A stretch of DNA of 64,000 bases, from contig NC_087065.1 of the NCBI RefSeq assembly GCF_963678635.1, forward strand, positions 37,411,888 to 37,475,887, in the 5' to 3' direction. Each line of letters starts with the position of its first letter. Positions within the stretch are counted from its first letter, which is position 1. This document shows positions 36,809 to 46,152 of the stretch, one piece after another. The position numbers were made by a program, and so were the translations under genes. The DNA is from Symsagittifera roscoffensis (Eukaryota; Xenacoelomorpha; Acoela; Convolutidae). The notes beneath the pieces are model-generated. The model saw only the letters and a program-made list of their open reading frames with translations. It ran no database searches and was not told the origin of the DNA.

Positions 36809-38930
36809 ACAAACATGGGGGTTTCTTGAGGAGCAGCTAGAGGTGGCAGAAAATAGGGAAATGACGGTGGGAAGATTTGTCACAGCAGCAAATGAAGTCA
36901 CCTTCAGAGGATTCTGAATGGGGCAAGCAAAGGGCGAGCTGAAGACCAGGAAGAACCACGAAATTGTGAGATTCTTGAGCTCGTGCTGGGAAAAGAAATA
37001 TCTGGGCAAGGTGTTCTACGCGATCTACCATTTGTGCAGGAGCTCTTGAATATGCCCATTAACCTCCTGCTAGCCTTGTATCTGGTATACCCCAGGTACT
37101 TTTTCAATATGGGTCCGGCGTACATGTTCAGTAGGGGCATGGAAACGCTCCGAATTGATGGGTATTTTACGCTGGTACACTTGACGCACGGGGAACTAAC
37201 GGCGTTTCATCGGTTGATAAGGTATGGGGAACCCCTGTTGGTAAGGAAGGCTCACCCGAGTGTGGAGACCTATTCGCACAAGTGTGCTGCTGGACTGAAG
37301 ACGTTGCTTGTGGAGTATCTTCTGATGCAGAATCGATACTTGACGGGCGAAGAAAAAAATCCCAAGACGAGAGAAGAAGTGAGAGAGGCGAATGGGGGCA
37401 TACCTTTTCTGACTGACCTGTTTTTGGTCATGAGATCTGACCCGGTGGGATGATCGGAGGCTTGAGGGAGAGGGAAAAAGTGACCTGCGTCTATGCACTC
37501 GTGGTGGCGTATCGGCACTCTGTGGTGCACGTGGACCTGATTAGCATTCTAGATAGGACGGCACTCAACTCGTGCAGACAAGAAGACTTGAGAGCGCGGA
37601 TGAGTTCAAATTCACAAAAAAGGAGTTGGAAACGATACTAGAGCGGGATGTCCTACCCGCTGCGGTCCCCGAGTTCCCGACGGTGAGAAGAATGACCCTG
37701 GGAATGAACAGCCTCATGGTAGTCTCTTCCATACACGCGAGAGCCACAGTGGAGAGACAGCAAAGAATATTAACGGACGGCTGGGATCCTTTGTTGATTG
37801 GATACTCGGCAGCGGTGTATTTCCATACGTGTGAAATCAAGATAAATTCGTGGAATGCACGAACAAAAAAGATGCGAGGCTCGGTGCCCCCTAAAGCTGA
37901 GGTCCGGGATGTCTTGAGAACGCTTGAGGAGGCTGGACTTGAGAACAAGCTGCCAATAAATAACGATGGAAGGATGATCATGGAGGAGGGTCAGATAGCT
38001 CTGAAGGACGACATGAAGTTTCCGACAAGAAAGCACCGAGCGCCTTATGGGCTGGAGGAGTTGGAGTTGAGGCAAGAGGGGAAAAGGCTTGATGCGGCAG
38101 GACCCCTGTGTGTATCCCCCACCGAGTATAAGAAGATGGATCCGAAAACATCCTCACCCTTGTCATTGGGCACCCCTGGAGACGAGAAAAGCTTCCCTGT
38201 GGAAAACAGGTTCAAGGATGTGCTAGAAAGAGATCAAGCCGAATCAGAAGAGGGGAAAGCATGGACGAAACCCTCAGTGAAGCAGCAGAAGAGATGGAGG
38301 TGGGAAACACACCTGATCAGGGCGCAGCGGAAAGGGATTTTACCACGCATGAGTTACTGCCAGACTTGAGTGGGGACGACTGGACGAGCACGGCCTCGCC
38401 ACCCCTGGGATCTTCCCGCAGATATCTGGAGCTATCTTTGACGAGTGAAACCTCCAACCTGGAAATGCTACTCTTGAGTGCGGAAGAAAGCAAGAAGAAC
38501 ACTTTTGAGGGCTATAAATGGATGTTCTAGAACACGCTAGATGAGAAAGCGTGGCAAGGTTTCTCGAGTGAGTTCAATCAGAAAGTACGGCGCGACGCTA
38601 AGTTCGAAGAATTCAAGGAAGAACTGTAGAGTACGGTGATGAAGTTCGGGGAACCTGTACTGATGGGCAACGGACTAGACGAGAAAGCGAGAGAGGAGCT
38701 ACTTGAGAAGATGATCAGTCTGAGGGAACCGAAGCAGCAGAATGAGGCCAACCCATGTAAAGATAGCTCTACTCTGAATAAAAAAACTGATGATAATGGA
38801 GTTAGGATTGGAATGGATGATAAAAATAAGACTAAAAATATAATTAAAAATATTAATATACTTAAGGCTCGAGAAGGGGGAGGCATGAGTCGGAGAAACA
38901 AAATCTGGATAAAGAGGTTGAGTTAGTGAT
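36809..38930 (+). pseudogene. E2 polyprotein, segments A3-A5
   Basis: Pieces in order: LPFVQELLNMPINLLLALYL, TLRIDGYFTLVHLTHGELTA, VEYLLMQNRYLTGEEKNPKT, GGIPFLTDLFLVMRSDP (36983-37453), then FPTVRRMTLGMNSLMVVS and FHTCEIKINSWNARTKKMRG in a 265-residue ORF (37572-38369), then an acidic region and KAREELLEKMISLREPKQ (38636-38926). Each has its counterpart in E1 A3-A5. Function unknown. Confidence 0.78.
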
Positions 38931-39184
38931 GAGAGTGGCGACGCCCCGAGTAAGGGAATAAGCATTATAACCCTTTTTTGGATTGGGAGGGCGGAAACGC
39001 CTATATGAATTTTGAGGTGGCAGAATTGTTAAAATTCTGTATTGAGAAAATCATTGAGATTGACCCGACGGAAAGGGAAAGGCCAAGCCTAGGTCTGTTA
39101 CTTGAGAAGATGCCAGAAGTGGTCAGCATGCCGCGCTCGAATAAGATGGTGGAACTAAAGATTGGAAATAGAAACGACATGTTG
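38931..39184 (+). pseudogene. E2 polyprotein, segment B piece left of the E1 insertion
   Basis: HYNPFLDWEGGNAYMNFEVA, LLKFCIEKIIEID and MVELKIGNRNDML match AYNPFLSEDIRDCFFDYEQ and VEFGLGFSDELL of E0. The first 300 or so residues of segment B are missing, so E2 had an internal deletion before E1 inserted. The last codon TTG is the target duplication. Confidence 0.85.
39182..39184. other. E1 target-site duplication TTG (partner 62741-62743)
   Basis: TTG directly precedes the left LTR and TTG directly follows the right LTR. Removing E1 with one TTG restores an E2 reading frame (VELKIG...ML then ITN...RPSW) that matches the paralogous accessory ORF of E0 and E1 residue for residue in length (27 positions, ending RPSW). 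Three bases are fewer than the 4-6 usual for this class, so a mismatched longer duplication cannot be fully excluded. Confidence 0.7.
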
Positions 39185-40075
39185 TGTAACATTCGCCCGG
39201 AAGATACATATCGACGGAAAATAAAACTAAGTCCTAAGACGACTGGCTAACGTCTAAACAGAGCTTTACATGCTTTTCACCGTCTCTACCAAGCCAGTAC
39301 TTTCGGTGGTCTTTTCTAACATCGGGTCGACAAAAAACGTTACTGCTTTCGGCTTCGGTCAAAACACTCAAATTAACTTAATTACATGCAGGAATAGTGA
39401 GCTCATGGCTGGGTCTCAGTATCCCCAGACAACGAGGTCACTCCTAAAAACAGGGCTACTACTACTTATTGAATTATTATTGTTTTTGTTCAGTAGATAA
39501 AAATCATCATCTTCATCGAAGATGGATCAACCCTTTCCCCCAACTCCTAGCTTCTCATCCTTATCAAAATGAATCCAGTTGTTAATTAAATTCAATTCAG
39601 GACATGACAGGAAGCTAAAAGTTCATATAAAGTAATAAAAGTTTCAGTCCCGAATCCCTTCCGGATTTTTGAATCCACTGAATCAAGCACGTTAAACTTG
39701 ACTTCTCCGTAACCCGGAAGGCTGTCTTCCACCCTTCACCGTTGTTCGCAACGGCCTTGCAACTATTGTAGCGACACAATACTTGCAACTCGGAACGTTC
39801 TCTGTTAACTCCGTGACTCGTTGTCGTTTTTCAATCACAATTTTTGTTCTTCTCGCAATCGCAACTAATGTTGTTCTGTTTCTTTTTAGCTCTTCCTTCA
39901 AAATGGCCGTTTCTGACGTTTCTCAGAAATGTTACGTCATCACTTCGAAAATTTAAAATTTCAAAATACTAGAATATCTTGACCTTCACCGTTCTACTAA
40001 TCATCCGTCAAGGTCCACTGCTAAAAATTCAAAATCTGCAGAGATTGCATTTTTCCAATGTGGTCGAATGTCACA
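39185..40075 (-). repeat. 3' LTR of E1
   Basis: Partner of the repeat at 61823-62740. On the plus strand it runs from TGTAACATTCG at 39185 to CGAATGTCACA ending at 40075, so the termini form an imperfect 11-bp inverted repeat (TGTAACATTCG against TGTGACATTCG). It contains the CCTTCCGG ... CCGGAAGG pair also seen in the leader. The outer side joins E2 codons at 39184. Confidence 0.95.
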
Positions 40076-40090
40076 TACTCCCCGGACAGT
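40076..40090 (-). promoter_or_regulatory. Candidate polypurine tract next to the 3' LTR
   Basis: In element sense this reads ACTGTCCGGGGAGTA directly before the LTR (TGTGACATTCG). The purine run GGGGAG is short for a polypurine tract. The surrounding CCGGACAGTCCGG (40083-40095) is a perfect palindrome. Near-identical TTTGTCCGGGGAG copies lie inside pol (50734, 53221, 53287 and 53353). Confidence 0.55.
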
Positions 40091-40896
40091 CCGGTCAATG
40101 TCCTCATTGAATCACGCAATGTTCGTAAAATAGATACAGTCTCATCGAACAGAATTTACAAAATGCACGAAATTACTTTTATCCACGTCACATCGACTCA
40201 CTGCAGAATATAAACGGCACCATACCACATCACTATAGCCTTCAAAATCTTTCATTAATCTGCACATTGTGGATATGACCTAAAATAAAACATATTTTCT
40301 GACTTCCAATGTCAATGTCCCGATTAAAACTTTTTCTCCTAGATTTAAAAGGTGTTGGTTTGCAGGACAGTCCTGCCAACCAACAAGCTAAAATTGTCCT
40401 ACTATGCTTCTTCCCTTCGGAAATCTTGCTTGTTATTGTCCTGAATATTAAAACTAAGGAACTCTGTGGTTAGAAAGAACAATGAAACAATCTCCCTCTT
40501 CGAGAGATTACCCAAGCCTTTCATGTCACCACAAAGTGATCACTTCTCCTAGCTGATTAAAAACAGTCATGTAGGCTGGAATATTTAAAGATACTCCTTT
40601 ACTTAAGCCTTTCTAAATAAATAGTAAGTGAGCGTCTCTAAAACCACTCAACTAAAATCAAAATGCAAATTCATAAATGCAACAATTTCAAAACCCAACT
40701 AAATGTTTCAGTTTTCAATTACAACTTGGTTGCTTGGTTTCTCACTTGAGTTTTTTCACACAAATAAAACAATTCTGAGTCTTAACTTTTTCTTCATCAC
40801 TCCTTTGTTTTTTTCTTTTTCCGTCATTTAGAAGTTCTAAAACTTCTAAATTCTTCTAATTTCGTAACTTTTTGCATCTTGTTTTTCGGTCATTCG
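40091..40896 (-). other. E1 3' untranslated region
   Basis: No ORF. It matches E0 3' UTR (5782-6457) where both exist. Just after the stop lies an inverted repeat, AGAAGTTTTAGAACTTCT in element sense, also present in E0 near 5935-5952. A 33-nt palindrome lies at 40353-40385. The stretch 40091-40320, which E0 loses to the assembly gap, shows no repeat besides the palindrome next to the LTR. Confidence 0.75.
40353..40385. repeat. 33-nt palindrome in the 3' UTR
   Basis: Arms TGTTGGTT-GCAGGAC and GTCCTGC-AACCAACA pair over 16 positions with one mismatch around a single central base. E0 carries the same palindrome at 6408-6440. As RNA it would form a long hairpin, possibly for RNA stability, export or packaging. 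Confidence 0.8.
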
Positions 40897-41988
40897 TCAA
40901 TGTTCCATTTCTTCCCCCTCTGCACTCTCAGTTTCCGTATCCTGCAACACGTCGTTAGCTATCCTGACGCTGCTGGAAGCCGTCCTCCAACACTTCTGCT
41001 CTTCTACCCTCTGTTTGCAACAAGGTAGGGGATCCACGTTAGATTCTCTGTTCCTGCAGAAGCTGTTGTGGAGACACAACGTCACTTTTCTCTCCAAATC
41101 TTCCTTTAACATCTCTGCCTTCTCCTCTCCACTACGTTCACTCGTCCTGGAAATTCTTTTCACAGCGGTGGTCACTGCATTCCGATGAGTCACGGGAGCT
41201 CGCTTGAAAGCTCCTGCTCCAATGTCCAGCTGATATTCACTGTACACCCTGCCGTGCTTCGACATATGCTTTTTCGCATATTCGTACAACCATGCAGTCA
41301 TGTTAGCTCTGAACCATGGCATCAATCGTTTCCTTGCCCATATCTTCTTCACTTCCAACGGAATGTTTAGAATTTTGCACATTGTCTCAAAAAGATCTAA
41401 ATCTGTTAGACAATCTAATTTCCGCAACTGTTCTCTCGTCGGTGCCTCCTGTCTATTATTTTTTCTCACATGAGCTTCCAGCCATCGTATCGCCATCATA
41501 ACTCCCACTATCACTATTGTTATGGGCTGTGATGAGTCTGGTAAACCCATGGAGAGCAGCTCTCCTGAGTCCCAGATCAACACCAGATTACTACGCTTGG
41601 GATACCACCAGGTCTGCAGCAAGCAGTGGCAAGGAAACTCGTCATGTGTCAACATGATGCTCCTCCAATTACGTTTTCCCGAAGCTTCCAGTAATGGTTC
41701 TACTTCCATCATCACTCGGTGGACTTCATCATTCTCATCTACTGCATTGTAATCTGTGACAGTTGATCCTCTCTGTTTCTGTCTCTCAAAGTCACTGAAG
41801 TTCCCGCTCACATATCCCATGAACTTCTTTCCTAGTATTGATTCCAACTCTTCCTTGGTTCTCTCTGGAACTGCTGAGAACATCTTACATAGCAACTCAT
41901 AAGACTTCTCGGACATTCTCGCCAGTCTCACACACTTCGGCACTGAGAAGGCTTGATCCACGATCGTTCTCGTAATCTTTACGTCCAC
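40897..41988 (-). CDS. Accessory polyprotein segment C (363 residues), C-terminal
   Basis: The ORF tail of E1. Its nominal start is inside the ancestral polyprotein (VHFVAVDVK...), so there is no true start here. Conserved parts: AVPERTKEELESILG, RNWRSIMLTHDEFPCHCLLQ, SNLVLIWDSGELLSMGLPDS, QPITIVIVGVMMAIRWLEAH, LMPWFRANMTAWLYEYAKKH. The order IMLTHDEF, LVLIWDSGELL, PITIVIVG resembles the block I-II-III rhythm of the other SGNH-like domains, with a PITIV sequence shared with A1, but no catalytic residue remains. It may be a third, fully degenerate repeat. The end is acidic (ETESAEGEEMEH). Confidence 0.7.
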   Translation of the reverse strand: MDVKITRTIVDQAFSVPKCVRLARMSEKSYELLCKMFSAVPERTKEELESILGKKFMGYVSGNFSDFERQKQRGSTVTDYNAVDENDEVHRVMMEVEPLLEASGKRNWRSIMLTHDEFPCHCLLQTWWYPKRSNLVLIWDSGELLSMGLPDSSQPITIVIVGVMMAIRWLEAHVRKNNRQEAPTREQLRKLDCLTDLDLFETMCKILNIPLEVKKIWARKRLMPWFRANMTAWLYEYAKKHMSKHGRVYSEYQLDIGAGAFKRAPVTHRNAVTTAVKRISRTSERSGEEKAEMLKEDLERKVTLCLHNSFCRNRESNVDPLPCCKQRVEEQKCWRTASSSVRIANDVLQDTETESAEGEEMEH

Positions 41989-41990
41989 AG

Positions 41991-43973
41991 CTACGAAATG
42001 TACAGGGCACTGCTCTTACACATTGGAGCCAATGTTGAACCCACCAAATATCGTGCTCCTGATGGTCTACAATAAGTCTCACTGTGTCTGATGTTCATTT
42101 TCGTCTCGATTGCTTCCGTCCATTTCCCTATGTATTTCTGCTCAGTCTGCAGAACTCCTGGGAATACTTCTTCACTGATGGCTGTGACCATCTCATGTTT
42201 CCGTTCTAGATTCAATAGTGACTCTAAAGAACCAAACATGCTGTAGAATCCTAGTGCAGTCACTAGATTCACCTCGGTTCCTCCATGGCAATCTGCTATC
42301 AGTTCCGTCTCTGTTCTCGCTTTCATCACTACGTTTCCAAACAAAACCGTCAATTGCTCGTGTTGTTTCTCCAGCGTCTTCACACAGTCCAGACCTCCAC
42401 AAACGTGACCCTCCAGTCCACAGACTTCCGCCAGACAGCTACCAGGTTTGACCCAGTCTTCTGGTCCCCAGCCAGGCAACTCCACTTTATCTTCTCCATT
42501 GCTCCTAGAGGCCGTTATCATCACATTATATATGATGTTGAGGTCACGCAGGTTACAGTCTGCATTCAGTTCCCTCTGCACGTCTTGTGTCGCCCGTAAT
42601 ATCGAGTCAGCGTTGGGACTAGGACACCATGATGGCCTCATCAATTCCCACACTGCCATCAAGCTCGTTCTCAGTAACTCATCTGAGAACCCCAACCCAA
42701 ACTCCACTCTTTTATCAGATTTTGGTACTGAAGGTGCAGTCACCTCTTCTTCCAAGACCAGTCCCAATTTGGCCTGTGGATTGTTAACGCTCTTAATCGT
42801 TACAATTCTGGACGTCCAGAATCTTAGCAACACCGCCTGCTCGTAATCGATGAAGCAATCGCGTATGTCTTCACTCAGGAAAAGGTTGTACGCTATCCCT
42901 ATGATCCCGGATACGTAGCTATACGATTTCTTCTTGATCGGTCCACAGTTTTCACTGGATTTCGGCAATGCCCCCATAAATTCTTTAGCGAGTCTCAGCT
43001 CCTTGTTTGAGAATCTCCTGATTTCGTCTATCTTTCTCATGGGTTCTAATTCCTCGGGTTCTTTCATGTTCGCCCTCATCGGTTTACTTTGCTGCATATC
43101 CAGCAGTACTAGCAAGAATAAGGTTTTCGCTCGCTCATCGCCTTCCCTCAACATCTTAACACAAGTGTTCAATGCAGGTACTGAAATCTGCTCTATCAGA
43201 AATCGAAAGAAACAGAAAGCGTCTCTCCGCTTCGCACACGCTACTGCTGCTCCCTCTTGGACTATCAGATCCCTCAGGTTCGTCATAAGGAAAACCTTCT
43301 CCTCTTTTGACCTCTTCCTTTCTTCTGAATCATATTCTTCGCGAGTCAGTCCCATCATGCACCAGGCGAACCTGAGTTGTAACTCTGTTCTTACGTAAGG
43401 TACTGCCACGAGAGCATGTATTCTTGGCGTAGTCCTCATTTCTTCTTCAAAATACCTTAATACTACTGCTTTCCATGGAAGGCTCACCAACTGCTCCATC
43501 GTCTCTGCCTGTATGTCAGACGACGCTAAAGTCCCGTACGCCTTCTGCTTGAGGGTGGTGCCTTGCAACATCGTTTCCAGATAACCCTCCATGGCTTTTT
43601 CGTCTTCCAGGGCCATCATATTCCCTCTAGCCGAGTTTCGGTATTCTAACATCTCCATGTATCTACCGGTGGGTTCATCTATCGACACAGTCTCTGACAC
43701 TGTTAGTCGTTTATATTCCACTGGCATTAGTTGTTCTGCGACACTTCCCTTTCCGTGATTCATGGAAGATGGCTTAAAATCTTTCATTTCGCTCTCCCCA
43801 CATTGGCTGAGTATTTCCATTTCTAAGGTTGCTCCAGTCAGAGTGCGGTCCTTCCTTTTGGATTTATAACCTGTTGACTTTATCCCCGCCATGAGAATGG
43901 GTGGCACCATCGCTATATCAGTTAACATTTTATCTGTGCCGGGCAGTTGATAATCACCTTGCCCCAAATCCAT
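41991..43973 (-). CDS. Accessory polyprotein segment B (660 residues, unknown)
   Basis: The longest unbroken piece of the downstream polyprotein. Conserved helical blocks: MLEYRNSARGNMMALEDEKA, LKQKAYGTLASSDIQ, ELQLRFAWCMMGLTREEYDS, IVQEGAAVACAKRRDAFCFF, VKMLREGDERAKTLFLLVLL, AYNLFLSEDIRDCFIDYEQ, LMAVWELMRPSWCPSPNADS, WGPEDWVKPGSCLAEVCGLE. No signal peptide, transmembrane segment or known enzyme motif stands out. The last residues (GSTLAPMCKSSALYIS) leave the ancestral frame; E0 runs on, with one stop, into segment C. No function is proposed. Confidence 0.75.
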   Translation of the reverse strand: MDLGQGDYQLPGTDKMLTDIAMVPPILMAGIKSTGYKSKRKDRTLTGATLEMEILSQCGESEMKDFKPSSMNHGKGSVAEQLMPVEYKRLTVSETVSIDEPTGRYMEMLEYRNSARGNMMALEDEKAMEGYLETMLQGTTLKQKAYGTLASSDIQAETMEQLVSLPWKAVVLRYFEEEMRTTPRIHALVAVPYVRTELQLRFAWCMMGLTREEYDSEERKRSKEEKVFLMTNLRDLIVQEGAAVACAKRRDAFCFFRFLIEQISVPALNTCVKMLREGDERAKTLFLLVLLDMQQSKPMRANMKEPEELEPMRKIDEIRRFSNKELRLAKEFMGALPKSSENCGPIKKKSYSYVSGIIGIAYNLFLSEDIRDCFIDYEQAVLLRFWTSRIVTIKSVNNPQAKLGLVLEEEVTAPSVPKSDKRVEFGLGFSDELLRTSLMAVWELMRPSWCPSPNADSILRATQDVQRELNADCNLRDLNIIYNVMITASRSNGEDKVELPGWGPEDWVKPGSCLAEVCGLEGHVCGGLDCVKTLEKQHEQLTVLFGNVVMKARTETELIADCHGGTEVNLVTALGFYSMFGSLESLLNLERKHEMVTAISEEVFPGVLQTEQKYIGKWTEAIETKMNIRHSETYCRPSGARYLVGSTLAPMCKSSALYIS

Positions 43974-44689
43974 GACCCCTCGACTCGTTTCCTTTTCGCT
44001 GAGTTAACAGCTTTCATCGATATCTCCGAATCCACCTTCGTCTTTCCGACTCTCCTCGGCATCACTCTGCGGCCTAACTTCATTTTCATTGCATTGATTT
44101 TATCAATCACCAATTTTGATCGCATCGTCCCTCTCCTGGTTCTTGACAGATACACCACCTCTCCTTTATCGTCCTGCGGTGTCATCTTGATGGGAGAATT
44201 CGCTTCACTTTCATCAGTGGCCGAGTCGATCAACAACTCACTCAGTCTCCCTTCACAATCATCAAGCTTGTCAAGGACTTCCCTCATCAAGGGTTGGTTG
44301 AGACCCGTTTTCAGAATGGACTGGGTCCCATAGCTCTGAACCACGGTCCAGACTTCTTCCATAAACGCCACTCTGTCCAATTTGCATCCCGTCCTACTCT
44401 CGTGGTCTCGGTGATGTACTTCCCATTCTTCTTCGGGCAGCGTTCCTAAGAAAGGTACTCTGGCTGAGGCCTCTATTTTTCTCCTCCTAGGTGATTCCAT
44501 GAGGATTCTCTGGTCGTTATTTCTTGAATTGCCAGGAGAGCTGCTCTCCGGCAAATTCCGTTTCATTTCCATAAAGGCTGACGGAGGCTCCAGTGTCGAG
44601 ATGCCTTCATCCGCAGGCTCAGTCGTCTCCAACGTATCTACATTGATCTCAAGATCACTGAAGATATTGAAATCCAGGCTGGATGTTCC
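43922..44689 (-). CDS. Accessory polyprotein segment A5
   Basis: Continuation of A4 in the same frame after the TGA; the first in-frame ATG is at 44632. It reads SSLDFNIFSDLE, then LPEEEWEVHHRDHESRTGCK, VWTVVQSYGTQSILKTGLNQ, LDKLDDCEGRLSELLIDSAT and VVYLSRTRRGTMRSKLVIDK. It ends out of frame (RVEGSWIWG), where E0 reads RVEEAMDLGQGDY without a break. Function unknown. The basic stretch MRSKLVIDKINAMKMKLG...KRKRVE could serve in nucleic-acid or nuclear targeting, which is speculation. Confidence 0.68.
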   Translation of the reverse strand, partial: GTSSLDFNIFSDLEINVDTLETTEPADEGISTLEPPSAFMEMKRNLPESSSPGNSRNNDQRILMESPRRRKIEASARVPFLGTLPEEEWEVHHRDHESRTGCKLDRVAFMEEVWTVVQSYGTQSILKTGLNQPLMREVLDKLDDCEGRLSELLIDSATDESEANSPIKMTPQDDKGEVVYLSRTRRGTMRSKLVIDKINAMKMKLGRRVMPRRVGKTKVDSEISMKAVNSAKRKRVEGSWIWGKVIINCPAQIKC

Positions 44690-45409
44690 TCATGTCGATG
44701 CCCTGTCGTCTTCCCCACCAGCTTGATCTTGTTGCATGGGTTCTTCGGTTTGACGGCTTCCTCCCTGTCCGTCATCTCCTTCTGACTTATCCTTGTTCGA
44801 GCTCGATGGTCCTTGTTCATCATTGTCGGCTTCTTCCGGGAATCTCGGCATGAGCAATGTACCGGCCGATCTATCCTCTTCTTCGCCATGGACCACTTTG
44901 ATTTCCTCACAGCCGAAGGGTGCTAGGAAGGTTCTCGTCTGCAATATTCCTGCCACTTTCATCTCCTGTTTCACACTAGTCAGGATTAATGAGGCTTCAG
45001 GCAGTTCGGTCCTGCCTCTCATCCTCATCGGAGCTAAGCCTAATCCCGTCCATTCCCTGTCGAATTTCCCAGGCTTGGGAGTCGCGGCGTTGCTTATTCG
45101 CCTTCTCGTTGCTTGATCCGTATATGCAAATCGTGTGTATTGTAACACGGCGGCATTTCTCCCTACAAAGTATGGATCCATCGTTCCCACGAAATTCCCT
45201 ATTCTCCTCTCATTGGTTTCGAATGCTCTCAATCTAGGAGTTTGTACCACGGAGACTGCTCCGAGCAACATCCTTCTTATCCGAGGGAATTCAGGGATTG
45301 CCTCCGGCAGCTTCTTGTAATCACCCCAGTCCTTCGTCTCTTCTCTCACTTTATGATATGCTGCAGTGAGACGAGGCACTCTCGTTATTTCACCATTCGT
45401 TTTTATCAT
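44690..45409 (-). CDS. Accessory polyprotein segment A4
   Basis: 239 residues, unknown function. It overlaps A3 by 20 bp in another frame; the homologous E0 region shows the two belong to one reading frame. Structured part: FPRIRRMLLGAVSV, NFVGTMDPYFVGRNAAVLQY, AYTDQATRRRISNA. A low-complexity Gly/Ser/Glu/Asp-rich tail follows. It stops at TGA (RAST stop GTSSLDFNIF); E0 has RASTGGVSSLDFNIF, so one Gly codon has become a stop here. Confidence 0.7.
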   Translation of the reverse strand: MIKTNGEITRVPRLTAAYHKVREETKDWGDYKKLPEAIPEFPRIRRMLLGAVSVVQTPRLRAFETNERRIGNFVGTMDPYFVGRNAAVLQYTRFAYTDQATRRRISNAATPKPGKFDREWTGLGLAPMRMRGRTELPEASLILTSVKQEMKVAGILQTRTFLAPFGCEEIKVVHGEEEDRSAGTLLMPRFPEEADNDEQGPSSSNKDKSEGDDGQGGSRQTEEPMQQDQAGGEDDRAST

Positions 45410-46097
45410 AGGGTCTCAGATTCCAAAGCTTCGGAAACACTTCAATGTGTCCTCTTTCTACTTTTCCCATGCGATCACGGAAGTGGTCGTCAAAATTGAT
45501 GACTGTCATCTCTGGCTCCAATATTTTCGTAAACAACAGATCTTCACTCATGAGCTCCCGCAATGTGTGCTGCTCACACCAGTTCAGTGTACTACCGTCC
45601 ACTGCTGATATGAGGTTCAGGTGCAGCACCGACCTCCTATATGCTTCCAATTTAACGTCAGGGAACGCAAACGTGGCTGCTGGTCCATAGATCACCGCCA
45701 CAAACTCCGTGACTCCTCTGATCAGCGCCAAGGGATCGGTTCTCATAGCCAAGCTCAGATCGGTTAACAGCGGCATGCCTCCAACATGTCGTCTAACATC
45801 TTCCTCTCTTTCAATCGTCTCGTCTTCTCCCGTTCCAAAGCGATTTTGTTGTAAGAGATACTGGATAAGAGTGTGTCTCAGGTCTCTTATCTTGTTCCAC
45901 GAGTCCGTGGATTTCTTCATATCTAAGTTCCTCACTCTCTCTCTCATCTGCTCTGGACAACGTGTCAGTTTCATCAGTCCTCCCAAGTTTCCGTGGGTAA
46001 TTGCAATCAATGTCAGAAGTCCATCTAGCCTCAGGTTCTGGATTCCAAGTAATGCGAGACTTTCGGGTAAACTTTTGCCAAGAAGGACGCGGTCCAT
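45390..46097 (-). CDS. Accessory polyprotein segment A3
   Basis: 235 residues, unknown function, mostly predicted helical (IQNLRLDGLLTLIAITHGNL, IQYLLQQNRFGTGEDETIER, VGGMPLLTDLSLAMRTDPLA, YGPAATFAFPDVKLEAYRRS). Compared with E0 (about 680-805) a block of about 120 bp is missing at its start, so the first residues are out of context. The motif YLLQQNRFGTGE recurs in E0, in the 16.6-kb remnant and, as YLLMQNRYLTGE, in E2, so this is one of the best conserved parts of the polyprotein. Confidence 0.7.
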   Translation of the reverse strand: MDRVLLGKSLPESLALLGIQNLRLDGLLTLIAITHGNLGGLMKLTRCPEQMRERVRNLDMKKSTDSWNKIRDLRHTLIQYLLQQNRFGTGEDETIEREEDVRRHVGGMPLLTDLSLAMRTDPLALIRGVTEFVAVIYGPAATFAFPDVKLEAYRRSVLHLNLISAVDGSTLNWCEQHTLRELMSEDLLFTKILEPEMTVINFDDHFRDRMGKVERGHIEVFPKLWNLRPYDKNEW

Positions 46098-46152
46098 CCG
46101 GCTCCCAACCCTTCCAACATGCTGTCTGTCCGTTCAAAGCCCTCCTGGCCCT

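Larger units (their letters stand above)
33224..39184 (+). mobile_element. E2: diverged subfamily copy, accessory genes, interrupted by E1
   Basis: Macrodomain, SGNH ORF, second SGNH-like domain and polyprotein segments A-B follow in the same order as in E1 but with only moderate protein similarity, so this is another subfamily. Its frame continues at 62741-62880 across E1. No LTR, gag or pol of E2 is visible in the window. GC content and codon use look higher than in the decayed copies. Confidence 0.85.

Noticed and set aside
42448-43398. Plus-strand ORFs of 104-154 residues opposite segment B
   Set aside because: Mirror images recur opposite E0 segment B; explained by codon bias of the real frame.
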